A stretch of 64,000 bases of DNA from Candidatus Thiodubiliella sp. (GTDB taxonomy: Bacteria; Pseudomonadota; Gammaproteobacteria; PS1; Pseudothioglobaceae), in assembly GCA_029237605.1 (NCBI GenBank), contig JAQRGB010000034.1, positions 1 through 64,000 on the forward strand, given 5' to 3'. Every line of letters starts with the position of its first letter. Positions within the stretch are counted from its first letter, which is position 1. A program made the position numbers and the translations under genes. The notes below the pieces were generated by a model. The model worked only from the letters and a program-made list of their open reading frames with translations, made no database searches and had not been told where the DNA came from. Below, one piece after another: positions 42,956 to 57,174 of this stretch.

Positions 42956-43620
42956 CGGCGTCTGTTTTAATAAGCTTAATAGCTTCATTCAATATACTGG
43001 CTAACGTAGATGTGCACTTAAACTCTGCAAATACCGATATTAATAATCAAAAATCACTGCAAAATGGCGCAAAGTTATTTATGAACTATTGTTCAGGTTG
43101 TCATTCAATTTCGTTTATGCGTTATAACCGCATCGGTAAAGATCTCAATATATCTGACGCCGATATCGAGAAAAATTTAATGTTTAATAGCGAAAAAATT
43201 GGTGGTAAAATAACCTCGTCAATGCCAAAAGATGGCTCTTTAAAATGGTTCGGAGTAACTCCACCAGATTTATCTTTAGTTTCTCGCTCAAAAGGTGTAG
43301 ATTGGATTTACACTTATCTGCATAGTTTTTATGCAGATGCTTCTCGCCCATTTGGTGTAAATAACAAAATCTTTGCCAACGTATCTATGCCAGATGTTTT
43401 GTGGGCCCTTAAAAAAACTAAATCACCAAAAGCATTTGATCAAGATGTTAGGGATATTGTCAATTTCTTAGACTACGTTGGAGAGCCTGCAAGGCTAGTG
43501 CGTGTTGATTTGGGCTATAAGGTATTAGGATTCTTGATTATTTTGTTTATTCTCGCTTATTTAATGAAAAAAGAATATTGGAAAGACGTGAAATATGGCA
43601 AATGGCGTGCTAAAGATTAA
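42956..43620 (+). CDS. petC: Cytochrome c1, true 5' end overwritten by adapter
   Basis: NYCSGCHSISFMRYNRIGKDL, MPDVLWAL, C-terminal TM anchor; ORF start MSFCEP is adapter. Confidence 0.94.
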
Positions 43621-43647
43621 TTGATTTTATTTTTTGGTGCAATCTAA

Positions 43648-43685
43648 CAGCATCTCCTTAGTGAGTAAGTGCTGTTTTTTTTATT
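43648..43685 (+). terminator. Rho-independent terminator after petC
   Basis: CAGCA...CTTAGTGAGTAAG...TGCTG followed by T8. Confidence 0.75.
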
Positions 43686-43705
43686 TTTAAAGGACCCGTT
43701 CGATA

Positions 43706-44340
43706 TGTTAAGTAAAATAAACCAATCTTCAACTATTCTTTATTCTTCTATTAGTGGAATGGAATCGCATATAGTACGCTTTATTATGGCAGAAAAGAAA
43801 ATTGAAAGAGAGATTATTAACTTAAAAATCAAAGATTTCCCTGAAGAAATCTTTGATTTCACAGAACGACATGGCTACGATCCGACTTTATTTGACCGTG
43901 GTGTTATTTTATACGACCTTTCTGTCATCATGGAATACCTAGATGAGAGATTTCCATTCCCCCCATTGTTACCCGTTGACCCAATTGAAAAATCAAAAAA
44001 ACGTCTACTAATATTTAGATTTACAAGAGCAACTGGCAACTGGTTTGAATTAGTAAATACCATCCAAACAGGTATAAAAAAAGATGCTGATAATGCAAGA
44101 AAAATCATTAAAAGCAACTTAATAGAATTAACGCCTCTGTTTGCACACCAGCCTTTCTTTAATAGCAACAGCATGACGATTGTTGATGCTTGCTTAGCAG
44201 TATTGTTATGGCGTTTAAAAAGGCTGGATATTAATTTGGGAAAACCAGGAAAAGCGGCAACTGATTATGCAAAGCGTTTGTTTGCAAGAGAAGGGTTTAA
44301 AGAAAGTTTGACTGATTGTGAGAAAGAATATAACACCTAG
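43706..44340 (+). CDS. sspA: Stringent starvation protein A (GST-fold), adapter in frame at 43859-43888
   Basis: GVILYDLSVIMEYLDERFPFPPLLPVDPIEKSK; petABC-sspA synteny. Confidence 0.9.
43859..43888 (-). other. Sequencing adapter, partial 30 nt
   Basis: TCACAGAACGACATGGCTACGATCCGACTT. Confidence 0.97.
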
Positions 44341-44619
44341 AAAAACAACTATTGCGACCTCAGCTATACTCTGTTTAATACGTGTTCACTGAAACTATGA
44401 TACATAATTTAACTTACGCATCATAGCTTTGACTAATTATTCAAAATATAATGTTAGTTGCGTTATATTCAAACCATTTTTATTTAGCAAGACAAAATTG
44501 TGCTTAATATCGGTTGCAATGCAAACTCACCTCCTTAGTTGTAAATTTATACAGATAAGAAATACGTAAGCATATTTTTTTAAAATGAAACCAAATCTAC
44601 TGATACAGAAAAATATAAA

Positions 44620-45276
44620 CTAATATAATGCTGTTATTAATGTCAATATCTTGGCATCAAAGTCACTTTTTTTATCTTTGTTAAAAGTCACCACGTCAAC
44701 ATCTGTATAACAACTAATCGCCTTAGCGTTGTCTAAATTATTAGGCATTATTTGATTTAAAACCAACATTACTATGTTTAGCTTATGTTTTTTGGCGACT
44801 TCTACGCTAAGTAATGCCTGATTAACAGCACCCAATTCATCTTTAACAACAATAACAATAGGTAAATTAATAGTAATAGCAAAATCACTATTTAATATTT
44901 GCTGTGCAATTGGTGAATATAGACCTCCTGCACCCTCAATTACCATAAAATCATCTTTACTATTTGGCTGAACTGCCTTAACTAAATCCTGAATAGTAAT
45001 GCTTAAGTTTTGGTCCATACTGGCTTTTTCACTGCTCACACAGGCTTCAAATTTGAACCGACAAACCACATCAATCGGTCCTGAATTTGCACAAGCATTG
45101 TTTAACAATACTGCATCTCTTGGTAGTAAACCACCACCACTAGTTTTGATACAATCACTTTCAATCGGCTTTCTAGCTACAATATGATATTTTGTATTAA
45201 GCACTCGAATAATATGACTAGCAATAAATGTTTTTCCAACATTAGTACCACTGCCACTAATAAACAACCCTTTCAT
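44620..45276 (-). CDS. bioD: Dethiobiotin synthetase
   Basis: MKGLFISGSGTNVGKTFIASHI, VIEGAGGLYSPI. Confidence 0.93.
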   Translation of the reverse strand: MKGLFISGSGTNVGKTFIASHIIRVLNTKYHIVARKPIESDCIKTSGGGLLPRDAVLLNNACANSGPIDVVCRFKFEACVSSEKASMDQNLSITIQDLVKAVQPNSKDDFMVIEGAGGLYSPIAQQILNSDFAITINLPIVIVVKDELGAVNQALLSVEVAKKHKLNIVMLVLNQIMPNNLDNAKAISCYTDVDVVTFNKDKKSDFDAKILTLITALY

Positions 45277-45315
45277 AGTAAATGATTTTAACAAAAAATG
45301 TATAATAACACACTT

Positions 45316-46272
45316 ATGCATAATAATTTAAAAACTAAGCTCTGCGGAATGTCTCTGAATTCGCCAATTGTCCTGCTATCTGGATGTGTTGGTTTTGGAG
45401 AAGAATACACACGCATTCAAGGATTTTCTAACAAAAATGTTGGCGCTGTCTGCCTTAAGGGCACTACACTAGAGCCACGTCTTGGCAATATCTCGCATAG
45501 AGTCTGCGAAACACCCAATGGAATGATTAATGCTATAGGCTTGCAGAATCCTGGCGCTGATGTTGTTATTAATGATATTATGCCAAGATTAGACAAAGCT
45601 GAAACTCGTTTTATCATCAATATTTCAGGTTCATCTGTACAAGAATACGAAGAAATCACTAAGCGCTTTGATGACACCGATATTGATGCTATAGAAATAA
45701 ACATTTCATGCCCAAATATCAAAGAAGGAGGGGTAACGTTTGGCAATGACCCAGATATGTCCTATCGTGTAGTTGAGGCTTGTCGTCAAAATACGACAAA
45801 GCCAATTATTACTAAGCTCTCACCTAACCAAACTGATATTGCTCATAGTGCACAATGTTGCATTGATGCAGGAACAGATGGCTTGGCAGTAATTAACACG
45901 CTAATGGGCATGGCAATTGATACAAGTTCGCGCAGGCCTGTTATTGGCAATAATCAAGGTGGATTGTCAGGAAGTGCAATTAAGCCCGTTGCTTTATTAA
46001 AAGTGCATCAAGTTTATCAAGTTAGTAAAAAACATAATATACCAATTATTGGCCAAGGTGGCATTATGAGTGCAAATGATGCGATTGAATTTATCATTGC
46101 TGGGGCAGCTACTATTGGCGTTGGGACTGCACTATTTTACAACCCTTTAGTATGTCATAAAATTAATGATGGTATTAGTCAATATCTCATAAATAATAAC
46201 TTAAATAGTGTTAATGAATTAGTTGGTACACTGGAACTTAATCCTGTCATCTCGCCTTGTAACCAAAAGTAA
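45316..46272 (+). CDS. pyrD: Dihydroorotate dehydrogenase, class 1B-like catalytic subunit
   Basis: [11 protein letters not shown]...[47 protein letters not shown]. Confidence 0.92.
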   Translation: MHNNLKTKLCGMSLNSPIVLLSGCVGFGEEYTRIQGFSNKNVGAVCLKGTTLEPRLGNISHRVCETPNGMINAIGLQNPGADVVINDIMPRLDKAETRFIINISGSSVQEYEEITKRFDDTDIDAIEINISCPNIKEGGVTFGNDPDMSYRVVEACRQNTTKPIITKLSPNQTDIAHSAQCCIDAGTDGLAVINTLMGMAIDTSSRRPVIGNNQGGLSGSAIKPVALLKVHQVYQVSKKHNIPIIGQGGIMSANDAIEFIIAGAATIGVGTALFYNPLVCHKINDGISQYLINNNLNSVNELVGTLELNPVISPCNQK

Positions 46273-46276
46273 ACAT

Positions 46277-48727
46277 ATGAACTTAGAATATAACGCTAAA
46301 AAAATAGAGGCGCAAGCGCAAAAATATTGGCAAGAAAATAATTCATTTAAAGTTATTGAAGATGACACAAAAGAAAAATTTTACTGCTTAAGTATGTTTC
46401 CATACCCTTCAGGTCGTCTACATATGGGACACGTACGTAATTATAGCATTGGTGATGTAATTTCTCGCTATCAAAAAATGCAAGGTAAAAATGTACTACA
46501 ACCAATTGGCTGGGACGGCTTTGGCTTGCCAGCTGAAAACGCCGCATTAAAAAATAAAGTTCCTCCAGCACAATGGACTTATAAAAATATAGACTATATG
46601 AAAAACCAACTAAGCCAATTAGGTTTTGGTTATGATTGGTCTCGCGAGCTTGCCACTTGTCATCCGAAGTATTACCGTTGGGAGCAGTGGTTGTTTGTTA
46701 AATTATTTAAAAAAAATTTGGTATATAAAAAGAAGTCCATTGTCAATTGGGATCCAGTTGATAAAACCGTACTAGCAAATGAACAAGTTATTGATGGACG
46801 TGGATGGCGTTCAAATGCACTGATTGAGCAAAAAGAAATATCACAATGGTTTATGCGTATCACTAATTATGCCGACGAATTATTAAACGATTTAGATAAA
46901 TTAGACGGATGGCCTAATGCAGTTAAAGCCATGCAAAAAAATTGGATTGGCAAATCAATAGGTTTAGAAATTGGCTTCATTAGAGAGGGTGGTGATGCAA
47001 TAAGTGTTTATACCACACGACCAGATACGCTAATGGGTGTTACTTATTTAGCAATTGCTGCAGAACACCCTTTAGCACTAAATGCAGGCAAAAACAATAC
47101 CGTCGTGCAAGCCTTTATTGACGAGTGCAAAACTATGGAAACTTCTGAAGCCGCTATAAAAACTATGGAAAAAAAAGGCATTAATTCAGGGCTCAAATGC
47201 ATGCACCCAGTTACTGGAGAGGCTGTGCCAATTTGGATTGCTAATTTTGTATTAATGGAATATGGAACAGGTGCAGTAATGAGCGTACCAGCACATGATG
47301 AGCGCGATTATGAATTTGCCAAAAAATACAATATCAATATCAAACAAGTCATCAACGAAGACCAAAACATCGATAAATGCGCCATTACTGACAAAGGTAT
47401 TTTATTTAATTCTGGCGAATTTAATGGCTTAAATTTTGACCAGGCCTTTCGAGCAATTGTCAAAACTATTGAAGATAAAGGCTTAGGTAGTAAGAAAACC
47501 AACTACCGCTTGCGTGATTGGGGGGTATCACGCCAACGCTATTGGGGTTGCCCAATTCCCATTATTAACTGCCCAAGTTGTGGATCAGTAGCCGTTGAAG
47601 AATCCAACTTACCAGTTATTTTACCCGAAGAGGTAGTCTTTAGCGGCGTTGGTTCACCGATTAAAAAAATGCCAGAATTTTACCAAGTCACCTGCCCGAA
47701 ATGCGGCGATGCGGCGATGCGTGAAACCGACACTTTTGATACTTTTTTTGAATCATCTTGGTATTTTGCGCGCTACACTTGCAAAGATAATAGCGAAGTT
47801 ATGTTAGACGAACGCACTAACTATTGGCTAGGAGAAGGAGGTGTAGACCAATATATTGGCGGCATAGAACATGCAATCCTGCATCTTTTGTATGCAAGAT
47901 TTTTCAACAAATTACTGCGTGACGAGGGGTTAGTTAAAAATGATGAACCATTTAAAAACCTACTAACACAGGGCATGGTTTTAAAAGATGGATTCAAAAT
48001 GAGCAAATCTAAAGGCAATACTGTCGACCCACAAGAAATGATAGCCAAATATGGCGCAGATACGGTACGCTTATTTATTTTGTTTGCAGCCCCTCCTACA
48101 CAAGATTTAGAGTGGAATTATTCTGGGCTAGAAGGTGTATATCGCTTTATTAATAAAGTTTATCGTTTAGCTTTGTATTTTATAAAGGACAAAGAAAATA
48201 ATACTGTCGGCTCTTTAGATAACCTTAATAAACAGCAAAAAAATATACGCTTTAAAGCCCATCAAATACTAAATAAAGTTACTGATAACATGCAGAACAG
48301 ACACCTGTTTAATACGGTTATTGCAGCGCTCATGGAACTCAACAACACTCTGTCAAAATTCACCAATACCACAGACACCTCGATGGCAGTGCGTGAAGAA
48401 TCACTACATATCTTACTTAAAGCGCTGAGTCCGATTGCACCACATATATGCCATTATCTGTGGCAAGAATTAGGCAATACGCACGCCATTATCAATGAGC
48501 CTTGGCCGATTGTTGATGAGAGTGCGCTTGTACAAGATAAGGTGCAAATTATCGTGCAGGTAGATGGTAAACTTCGTACAAAATTAACTCTTAGCGCTGA
48601 TACCGATAAAGCGCAAATAAAATCCAAAGCATTGGCTAATGATAATGTTGTTAAATTCACCAAAAATAGAACCGTAATTAAAGTAATTGTAGTGCCAAAT
48701 AAATTGATTAATATTGTTACAAGATAG
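46277..48727 (+). CDS. leuS: Leucyl-tRNA synthetase
   Basis: [22 protein letters not shown] (HIGH-like), [11 protein letters not shown] (KMSKS). Confidence 0.98.
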   Translation: MNLEYNAKKIEAQAQKYWQENNSFKVIEDDTKEKFYCLSMFPYPSGRLHMGHVRNYSIGDVISRYQKMQGKNVLQPIGWDGFGLPAENAALKNKVPPAQWTYKNIDYMKNQLSQLGFGYDWSRELATCHPKYYRWEQWLFVKLFKKNLVYKKKSIVNWDPVDKTVLANEQVIDGRGWRSNALIEQKEISQWFMRITNYADELLNDLDKLDGWPNAVKAMQKNWIGKSIGLEIGFIREGGDAISVYTTRPDTLMGVTYLAIAAEHPLALNAGKNNTVVQAFIDECKTMETSEAAIKTMEKKGINSGLKCMHPVTGEAVPIWIANFVLMEYGTGAVMSVPAHDERDYEFAKKYNINIKQVINEDQNIDKCAITDKGILFNSGEFNGLNFDQAFRAIVKTIEDKGLGSKKTNYRLRDWGVSRQRYWGCPIPIINCPSCGSVAVEESNLPVILPEEVVFSGVGSPIKKMPEFYQVTCPKCGDAAMRETDTFDTFFESSWYFARYTCKDNSEVMLDERTNYWLGEGGVDQYIGGIEHAILHLLYARFFNKLLRDEGLVKNDEPFKNLLTQGMVLKDGFKMSKSKGNTVDPQEMIAKYGADTVRLFILFAAPPTQDLEWNYSGLEGVYRFINKVYRLALYFIKDKENNTVGSLDNLNKQQKNIRFKAHQILNKVTDNMQNRHLFNTVIAALMELNNTLSKFTNTTDTSMAVREESLHILLKALSPIAPHICHYLWQELGNTHAIINEPWPIVDESALVQDKVQIIVQVDGKLRTKLTLSADTDKAQIKSKALANDNVVKFTKNRTVIKVIVVPNKLINIVTR

Positions 48728-48937
48728 CCGACCCCTTGTGGGACATTATATTATCATACAATTAAGTTTGCTTACTATACTTCAGCTTTAAAGCATTGCC
48801 TTTGTTTTTTTAAGATCTATTTTTACCTCATAGTCTATTTTTCAAAGCAAGTGTAAAATTAATACCACTCAACAACGTTAGCGTCTTATTCTTTGCAAGA
48901 CAGTCAAAATCCAGCCTACTTATTCTTTATGCAAAAC

Positions 48938-48968
48938 TCACCTAATAATATCTGATATTATTAGGTGA
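48938..48968. terminator. Perfect 14-bp inverted repeat between convergent leuS and traT-like genes, likely bidirectional terminator
   Basis: TCACCTAATAATAT-CTG-ATATTATTAGGTGA. Confidence 0.7.
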
Positions 48969-48986
48969 AGTACCTTGTTTATTCTT

Positions 48987-49715
48987 TTAAAAAATACCAC
49001 TAATAGCTCTAATTAAACCTTTTTCTAGCTCTTTTTGTGCATCATCAAATTTCAAGTTCACTTTGTTTGCTGTGCTAACAATGCGAGAGCGGTATGTTTT
49101 CCAATTAATCCTTCCCCCTGTTATTTTTTGTATAACCTTAGTTCCTGTTCCTTGAGATATATTGGTGTTTTGTTGTTGCGTAATGCTTTCGTCAGTTAGT
49201 GGCCTTTCTCTGACCTGAATATCAGTTATCATATTATAAACAACATCTTCTATCAAAGTCGGATCGTAGCCATGTCGTTCAAAACTAAATACTCCGGATA
49301 TTAATCCAACATTTTTTACAGAATTAGGGCTATTTCCTAATAAAGCTGCCCCAACAATTGCGCCACCGAAGCCGCCAACCAAAGCCGAAGTAGACTCTCT
49401 TAAGTCTGATTTTCCAACCTTTAATATATTAGCTTGTAACATAAAATTAGCACTATCTGGGTTTTGTGTTAAGACATAACCATTGCTAATTAATATTTTT
49501 TCAATCTTAGGCTCGACATGCAGATCTTTATCTGATGTATTGCGAATATCAATATATATATATTTTTTATCTGGCCTGACTGGCTCTAAAAATATCGTGT
49601 CGCTCATTTTAGTTTGTACATCTAAATTAGCTTTTTTAATTAAAGTTTGTACAGCACAAGATGTTAGTCCAAATACTATTAAAAATATTACAGATAAATT
49701 TATTATTATTTTCAT
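48987..49715 (-). CDS. TraT-like complement-resistance lipoprotein family, adapter in frame at 49256-49280
   Basis: Lipobox [48 protein letters not shown] is adapter translation. Confidence 0.82.
   Translation of the reverse strand: MKIIINLSVIFLIVFGLTSCAVQTLIKKANLDVQTKMSDTIFLEPVRPDKKYIYIDIRNTSDKDLHVEPKIEKILISNGYVLTQNPDSANFMLQANILKVGKSDLRESTSALVGGFGGAIVGAALLGNSPNSVKNVGLISGVFSFERHGYDPTLIEDVVYNMITDIQVRERPLTDESITQQQNTNISQGTGTKVIQKITGGRINWKTYRSRIVSTANKVNLKFDDAQKELEKGLIRAISGIF
49256..49280 (+). other. Sequencing adapter, partial 25 nt
   Basis: AAGTCGGATCGTAGCCATGTCGTTC. Confidence 0.95.
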
Positions 49716-49929
49716 TTTTCTCTATCTTTATACAAAAAACACACTTCATTCTGTAATATTATTTATATTTTTAACGCGAACATAATATTAAGATATAACT
49801 AAAAATATTGCTGTAAAAATTATAGTATTACTCGATAACATGCAACCTAATTGTTTATTGATATCCATTATTATGTGTAGTATTTAAAACATAATATAAA
49901 ATCATAACTATATATATTATACTAACAAT

Positions 49930-51255
49930 TTAGAAAAATGACACACTTAAACCAAGTATGCTGCCTGCAGCAATCACACTCATAATGCCTATTTTAAAAT
50001 AAAATAATGCAATAAATGCAATAAATGCAATAATAGTAATAATAGTAATAATAGTAGCAAACCAGTCTATTTGGCTGTTTTGATAAAGTGTGGCAAGTGC
50101 GAAAAATACTGCTAAATTCACAATAACGCCTACTACGGCCGCCGTTACTGCCGATAGCGGTGCACTAAATTTAAGATCACCTCGTGTTGCCTCAACCCGT
50201 GGGCCACCTAAAAAAATAAATAAAAACGATGGTAAAAAGGTAAAGAAAGTAGCCACCGATGCACCAGCGAATCCAGCCATTAACACAGACTCTGCGCCAA
50301 AAATTTCTTTTACTGTTGCACCTACAAAACCTACAAATGCCACCACCATAATCAGTGGCCCTGGGGTAGATTCTCCTAAAGCTAAACCATCCATCATCTG
50401 TGTGTTACTCAGCCAACCATATTGTTCAACTCCTCCTTGGTAGATATAAGGCAGTACCGCATAAGCACCTCCAAAGGTAACAAGTGCAGCTTTAGTAAAA
50501 AATTCAGCCATATCATGTAAAACTTTGTTATCTAAAAAACTCATAATTGATATGCCAAGTACAACACTTACCACAATAAAAACAATTAAACGTGATAGCT
50601 TAAATTTAGCATACTCAGGAATAGGTGTATTATCATCAATTAACGCTGGGCAGTAAGTATACTTACTGTTACCATGATCTGTTCTCATATTAAAAGTATC
50701 AGGTGATAATTTAGCACCCATATAGCCAATTAATGCAGCGCATAGAATAATATAAGGGAAAGGCACTTTAAATATAAAAATCGCAATAAATGCAAGTATT
50801 GCAAGTATCTTTAAAATGTTGTTTGATAAGGCTTTAGAACCAATACGATAAGCAGCAAATAAAACAATAGCAGTCACTGTAGGCTTGATACCGTAAAAAA
50901 CCCCTTCTACTATGTCAACATTACCGTATGTTAAATATATCCATGTTAATGCGCTCAATATAAACAAGGATGGTAATACAAACAGTACTCCCGCCACAAT
51001 ACCACCACGCACACCAAACATCAACCAACCAATATAAGTAGCAAGTTGTTGTGCCTCGGGGCCTGGTAATATCATAGTGTAATTTAGAGCGTGTAAAAAA
51101 CGATGCTCTGAAATCCAACGACGCTTTTCTACCAACTCTTGATGCATCATTGATATTTGCCCAGCAGGGCCACCAAAACTAATAAATCCAAGCTTTAACC
51201 AATAAATAAAAAATCGGATAAAACTAGGTTTTAAAGGTGCTTTTATTACATTCAT
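49930..51255 (-). CDS. chrA: Chromate transporter ChrA family
   Basis: FISFGGPAGQISMMHQELVEKRRWISE, ALNYTMILPGPEAQQLATYIGWL, FGGAYAVLPY. Confidence 0.94.
   Translation of the reverse strand: MNVIKAPLKPSFIRFFIYWLKLGFISFGGPAGQISMMHQELVEKRRWISEHRFLHALNYTMILPGPEAQQLATYIGWLMFGVRGGIVAGVLFVLPSLFILSALTWIYLTYGNVDIVEGVFYGIKPTVTAIVLFAAYRIGSKALSNNILKILAILAFIAIFIFKVPFPYIILCAALIGYMGAKLSPDTFNMRTDHGNSKYTYCPALIDDNTPIPEYAKFKLSRLIVFIVVSVVLGISIMSFLDNKVLHDMAEFFTKAALVTFGGAYAVLPYIYQGGVEQYGWLSNTQMMDGLALGESTPGPLIMVVAFVGFVGATVKEIFGAESVLMAGFAGASVATFFTFLPSFLFIFLGGPRVEATRGDLKFSAPLSAVTAAVVGVIVNLAVFFALATLYQNSQIDWFATIITIITIIAFIAFIALFYFKIGIMSVIAAGSILGLSVSFF
50005..50057. repeat. In-frame short tandem repeats (9-nt units) in the chrA 3' part
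   Basis: TGCAATAAA-type x3 then AGTAATAAT-type x3. Confidence 0.85.
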
Positions 51256-51320
51256 TTATTATTTTATTTTAAATAAACATACTAGTCATTTAGCTAGTAT
51301 TCTTATTCGGCATGATTTAA

Positions 51321-52207
51321 TTATTTGTTATTAATCAAATTATGAATGATTGGATACAAAATAACTTCCATTGCTAATCCCATTTTGTTGCCTGGCACTA
51401 CAATTGTATTACGTCTAGACATAAACGAACCTTCAATCATGTTTTTAACATGTAAAAAATCAACGATTGTTTTACTTAAATTTTTAAAACGAATTACCAC
51501 AAGAGATTCGTCTGGAGCAGGAATATTACGTGTAATAAAGGGATTAGAGGTATCTACAGTGGCAATACGCTGGAAGTTAATATCTGTTTGAGAAAACTGT
51601 GGTGTAATATAATTAATATAATCTGGCATTCTGCGTAAAATTGTATCAACCGTTTCCTCTGCAGAATATCCACGCTCAGCGTTATCACGGTGAATTTTTT
51701 GAATCCATTCAAGATTAACACTAGGTACAACGCCAATTTTTAGATCTCCATATTGCGCCATGTTAACGCTATTAGAAACAACGGCTCCGTGCAAACCTTC
51801 ATAAAATAATAAATCTGTATTATCACCAACTTTTTCCCAAGGGGTAAATTCACCAGGATTAAGACTTAAGCCCATCCTTGTATTGTGTTCAAGTGCTTCG
51901 TCATCAGAATGTATATAATAACGACGTTCACATGTTCCAGTAGAACCGTATTTCTTAAAAGTTTGTTCAATTTTATCAAATTTATTAGCATCTGGACCAA
52001 AATGAGAAAAAAATGATTGCCTTTAATTTCTTGTTCTTGCACCATTTTTTTCATTCCAATACGGTCATATTTATGAAAACTATCACCCTCAACAATTAAT
52101 GGATTAATATTTTCTTTTTTAAAAATAGATTCGAATGCACGTTTTACAAAAGTAGTTCCAGCACCAGATGAGCCAGTTACAACAATAATAGGGTGTTTTT
52201 TCGACAT
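51321..52207 (-). CDS. prkB: Phosphoribulokinase, frameshifted at a 7-T/7-A tract near 52007-52013
   Basis: VVTGSSGAGTTFVKRAFESIF...VEGDSFHKYDR; second ORF GLSLNPGEFTPWEKVGDNTDLLFYEGLHGAV; HFGPDANKFDKI readable in the alternate frame. Confidence 0.92.
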
Positions 52208-52216
52208 ATTATTTTT

Positions 52217-54633
<2,417 letters not shown>

Positions 54634-54765
54634 TAAAGATTTTATAATTAATTAATTAATTAATTATATCATGAAAAACCTAAAAATAAGATTTTTTTTA
54701 CTATATTTTATTTAGATTATTTTTAGATATGTTGATTTTTAAGAGGTGTATTAAAATTAATAATT

Positions 54766-55842
54766 TTATTTAATATTGCCATTTTTAATTTGAAACACCA
54801 TGGGATTAATTTTATTAATTATAGATAAATTATAATCAATATTTGTTATAAAAGCTTGGATTTTTAAATTCTTTAAATAATATAAAATAATATTAATTTT
54901 TTCTTCATCTAATTCAGATGATAAATCATCAATTAAAACAATAGGGTTTATTTTAATATTAGATAGCAATACAACTTGAGTTAACCAAAAAATAATAGAT
55001 AAGGTTTTTTGTTCACCCCTTGAAAAAAAACATTCATTTTTATTATTAAATAAAAAATTAATATTAGCCTTATGAGGTCCATAATTTAAATATTTAATAC
55101 GTAATAAATAAAATTTATTTTTATTTAAATATTGATAAATACTTTGTTTATTAGTTTCATCAATTTCTTTTGGCCAACCAGAAAAAAATTGATAATTAAA
55201 TTCACCTTGTAAATTAATTAATATATTTAATTTTTTTATCTGATTAGATAATAAAGTTTTTTAAGTTGATACAAATAATCTAAACGATTTTTACTAATAA
55301 TCGCAGCAGTTTTTGCTAATTCTAAAAACCAAAAATCTAATTCGTTAGTTTTATTTTTAGAAAGTAAAACATTAATATTTTTTAGTATTTTGTAATAACT
55401 TTTGAATATTTTAGAAATTTCTGGTTTCACGTGAAACACACCCCAATCTAAATAAGAACGTTTATTTTTAGGAGTTCCATTTACAATAAATCCTTTATCT
55501 GGAGTGATAATTTGAATTGGTAGTATTTGACTTAATTGTGAAGTGTTAGTGATTTTTTTGGTTAATACTAATAGTGCTTTTATTATTTGATTTTTTAAGT
55601 TTTATTTTATTTTTATCAATTTCTGCATCTAATTGAAATTTATCGGTATTAAAATTAATAACTTCTTTAATGGTTTTAGCTTTAAAAGATCGATTGTGAC
55701 CTAAATAATAAATTGCTTCTATTAAATTAGTTTTTCCTTGTGCATTACCACCTATAAATAAATTTATATTTTTACAAGGTGTAATATATTGAGAAGTTAA
55801 ATTACGAAATTGATGAATAAATAATTTGTTAATAATAGCCAT
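54766..55842 (-). CDS. recF: DNA replication/repair protein RecF, three ORF pieces (two poly(A) frameshifts)
   Basis: QFRNLTSQY...FIGGNAQGKTNLIEAIYYLG; ...LIDDLSSELDEEK; intermediate frame TPKNKRSYLDWGVFHVKPE. Confidence 0.88.
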
Positions 55843-55863
55843 ATAAAGACTTAGATTAATATA

Positions 55864-56965
55864 TTATATTTTCATTGGCATAATAACATATTGATAATCT
55901 TTATTATTAATATTATTCAATAAACAAGATTTAGAATTTTTACTAGGCAGAATAATATTAATTACATCAGTAGTTAAAATTTCTAAAACACTAATTAAAT
56001 AATTAATATTAAAAGCAATATCTATTTCTTTATTAAAATTTTTAATTTTAATTTTAGCTTTAGCCTGACCTCGTTCAGAATGAGAAAATATATTAATTTG
56101 ATTGTTTTTAAATGTTAATTTAACACCTTTGGTACGCTCATCAACAAAAATTGAAACTTGTTGTAAATTATTTAAAAAATCTTGGCGATTAACAATTACT
56201 GTATTTTCATAATTAGTTGGAATTACTTGTTCATAATTAGGGAAATTACCGTCAATTAAGCGACTAATTAAAATTGTATTATTTGTTTTTAAGTGAAAAT
56301 AATTTTTTGAAAGATGTATATCAATATTTAAATTATCATCTTTTTCTAAAATTTTATTTAATTCTGATACTGCTTTTCTTGGTAAGATAACAGTTTTTTG
56401 ATCAGTTAAATTATTATTTTGTTTAATTTTACCGATTGATAAACGATGCCCGTCTGTTGCAACTACAATAATATTATTTTTATTTACTTCAATATATAAA
56501 CCATTTAAATAAGCACGAATATCTTGATTAGCCATTGAGAATGATGTTTTTTTAATTATTTCTTTTAAAGTAGTGCGATTAATATTAATAATTTCACTAT
56601 TAATAATTTTTGGTAATTCTGGAAAATTTTGAGTATTAAATGTATTAAGTTCAAAAGAATTATTATTAGTTTCTATATAAATTTTAGATTTTTCAATAAT
56701 AAATTTAATAATTGTATTTTTATTTAAATTACGAATAATATCAATTAAGTCTTTTGCATAAATTGTAAAACTAATATTTTCTTGAGCTTGGATTTTTTGA
56801 TGTATGGAGTTCGATTTCCATGTCAGTAGTAGTTAAAATTAATTCACCATTTTTTAATTTAATTAATACATGTGAAAGAATTGGTAGTGTTGGTTGGTTT
56901 TCAATAACACTAATAACTGTTTGTAATGGTTCTAATAATTCATTTACTGTAAGTTGTATATTCAT
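55864..56965 (-). CDS. dnaN: DNA polymerase III beta subunit, frameshifted at a poly(A) tract near 56795
   Basis: N-part MNIQLTVNELLEPLQTVISVIENQPTLPILSHVLIKLK; C-part RAYLNGLYIEV...VATDGHRLSIGKI...VIMPMKI. Confidence 0.93.
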
Positions 56966-56979
56966 AAGTAATTCTTTAA

Positions 56980-57001
56980 TTTATTATTATTATTATTATT
57001 T
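56980..57001. repeat. (TTA)n triplet repeat just upstream of dnaN
   Basis: TTTATTATTATTATTATTATT. Confidence 0.85.
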
Positions 57002-57174
57002 GTGTGATTTTTTGTTGATAATACATTATTTTCTTTTAAAAACAATAAATTAAGATGTTGATAGTTTAGTGTTTATTTTATGTAAAAATTAATGATTATG
57101 TTTACATAATGTAATAATTAATTAAGTTATTAAAATTATTAATAGTTAATTGAAAAAGTTATTGTGGATTATGT

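Noticed and set aside
54644-54668. (TTAA/AATT)n palindromic tract upstream of gyrB as a specific regulatory element
   Set aside because: Simple low-complexity AT repeat in an AT-rich spacer; no further evidence.
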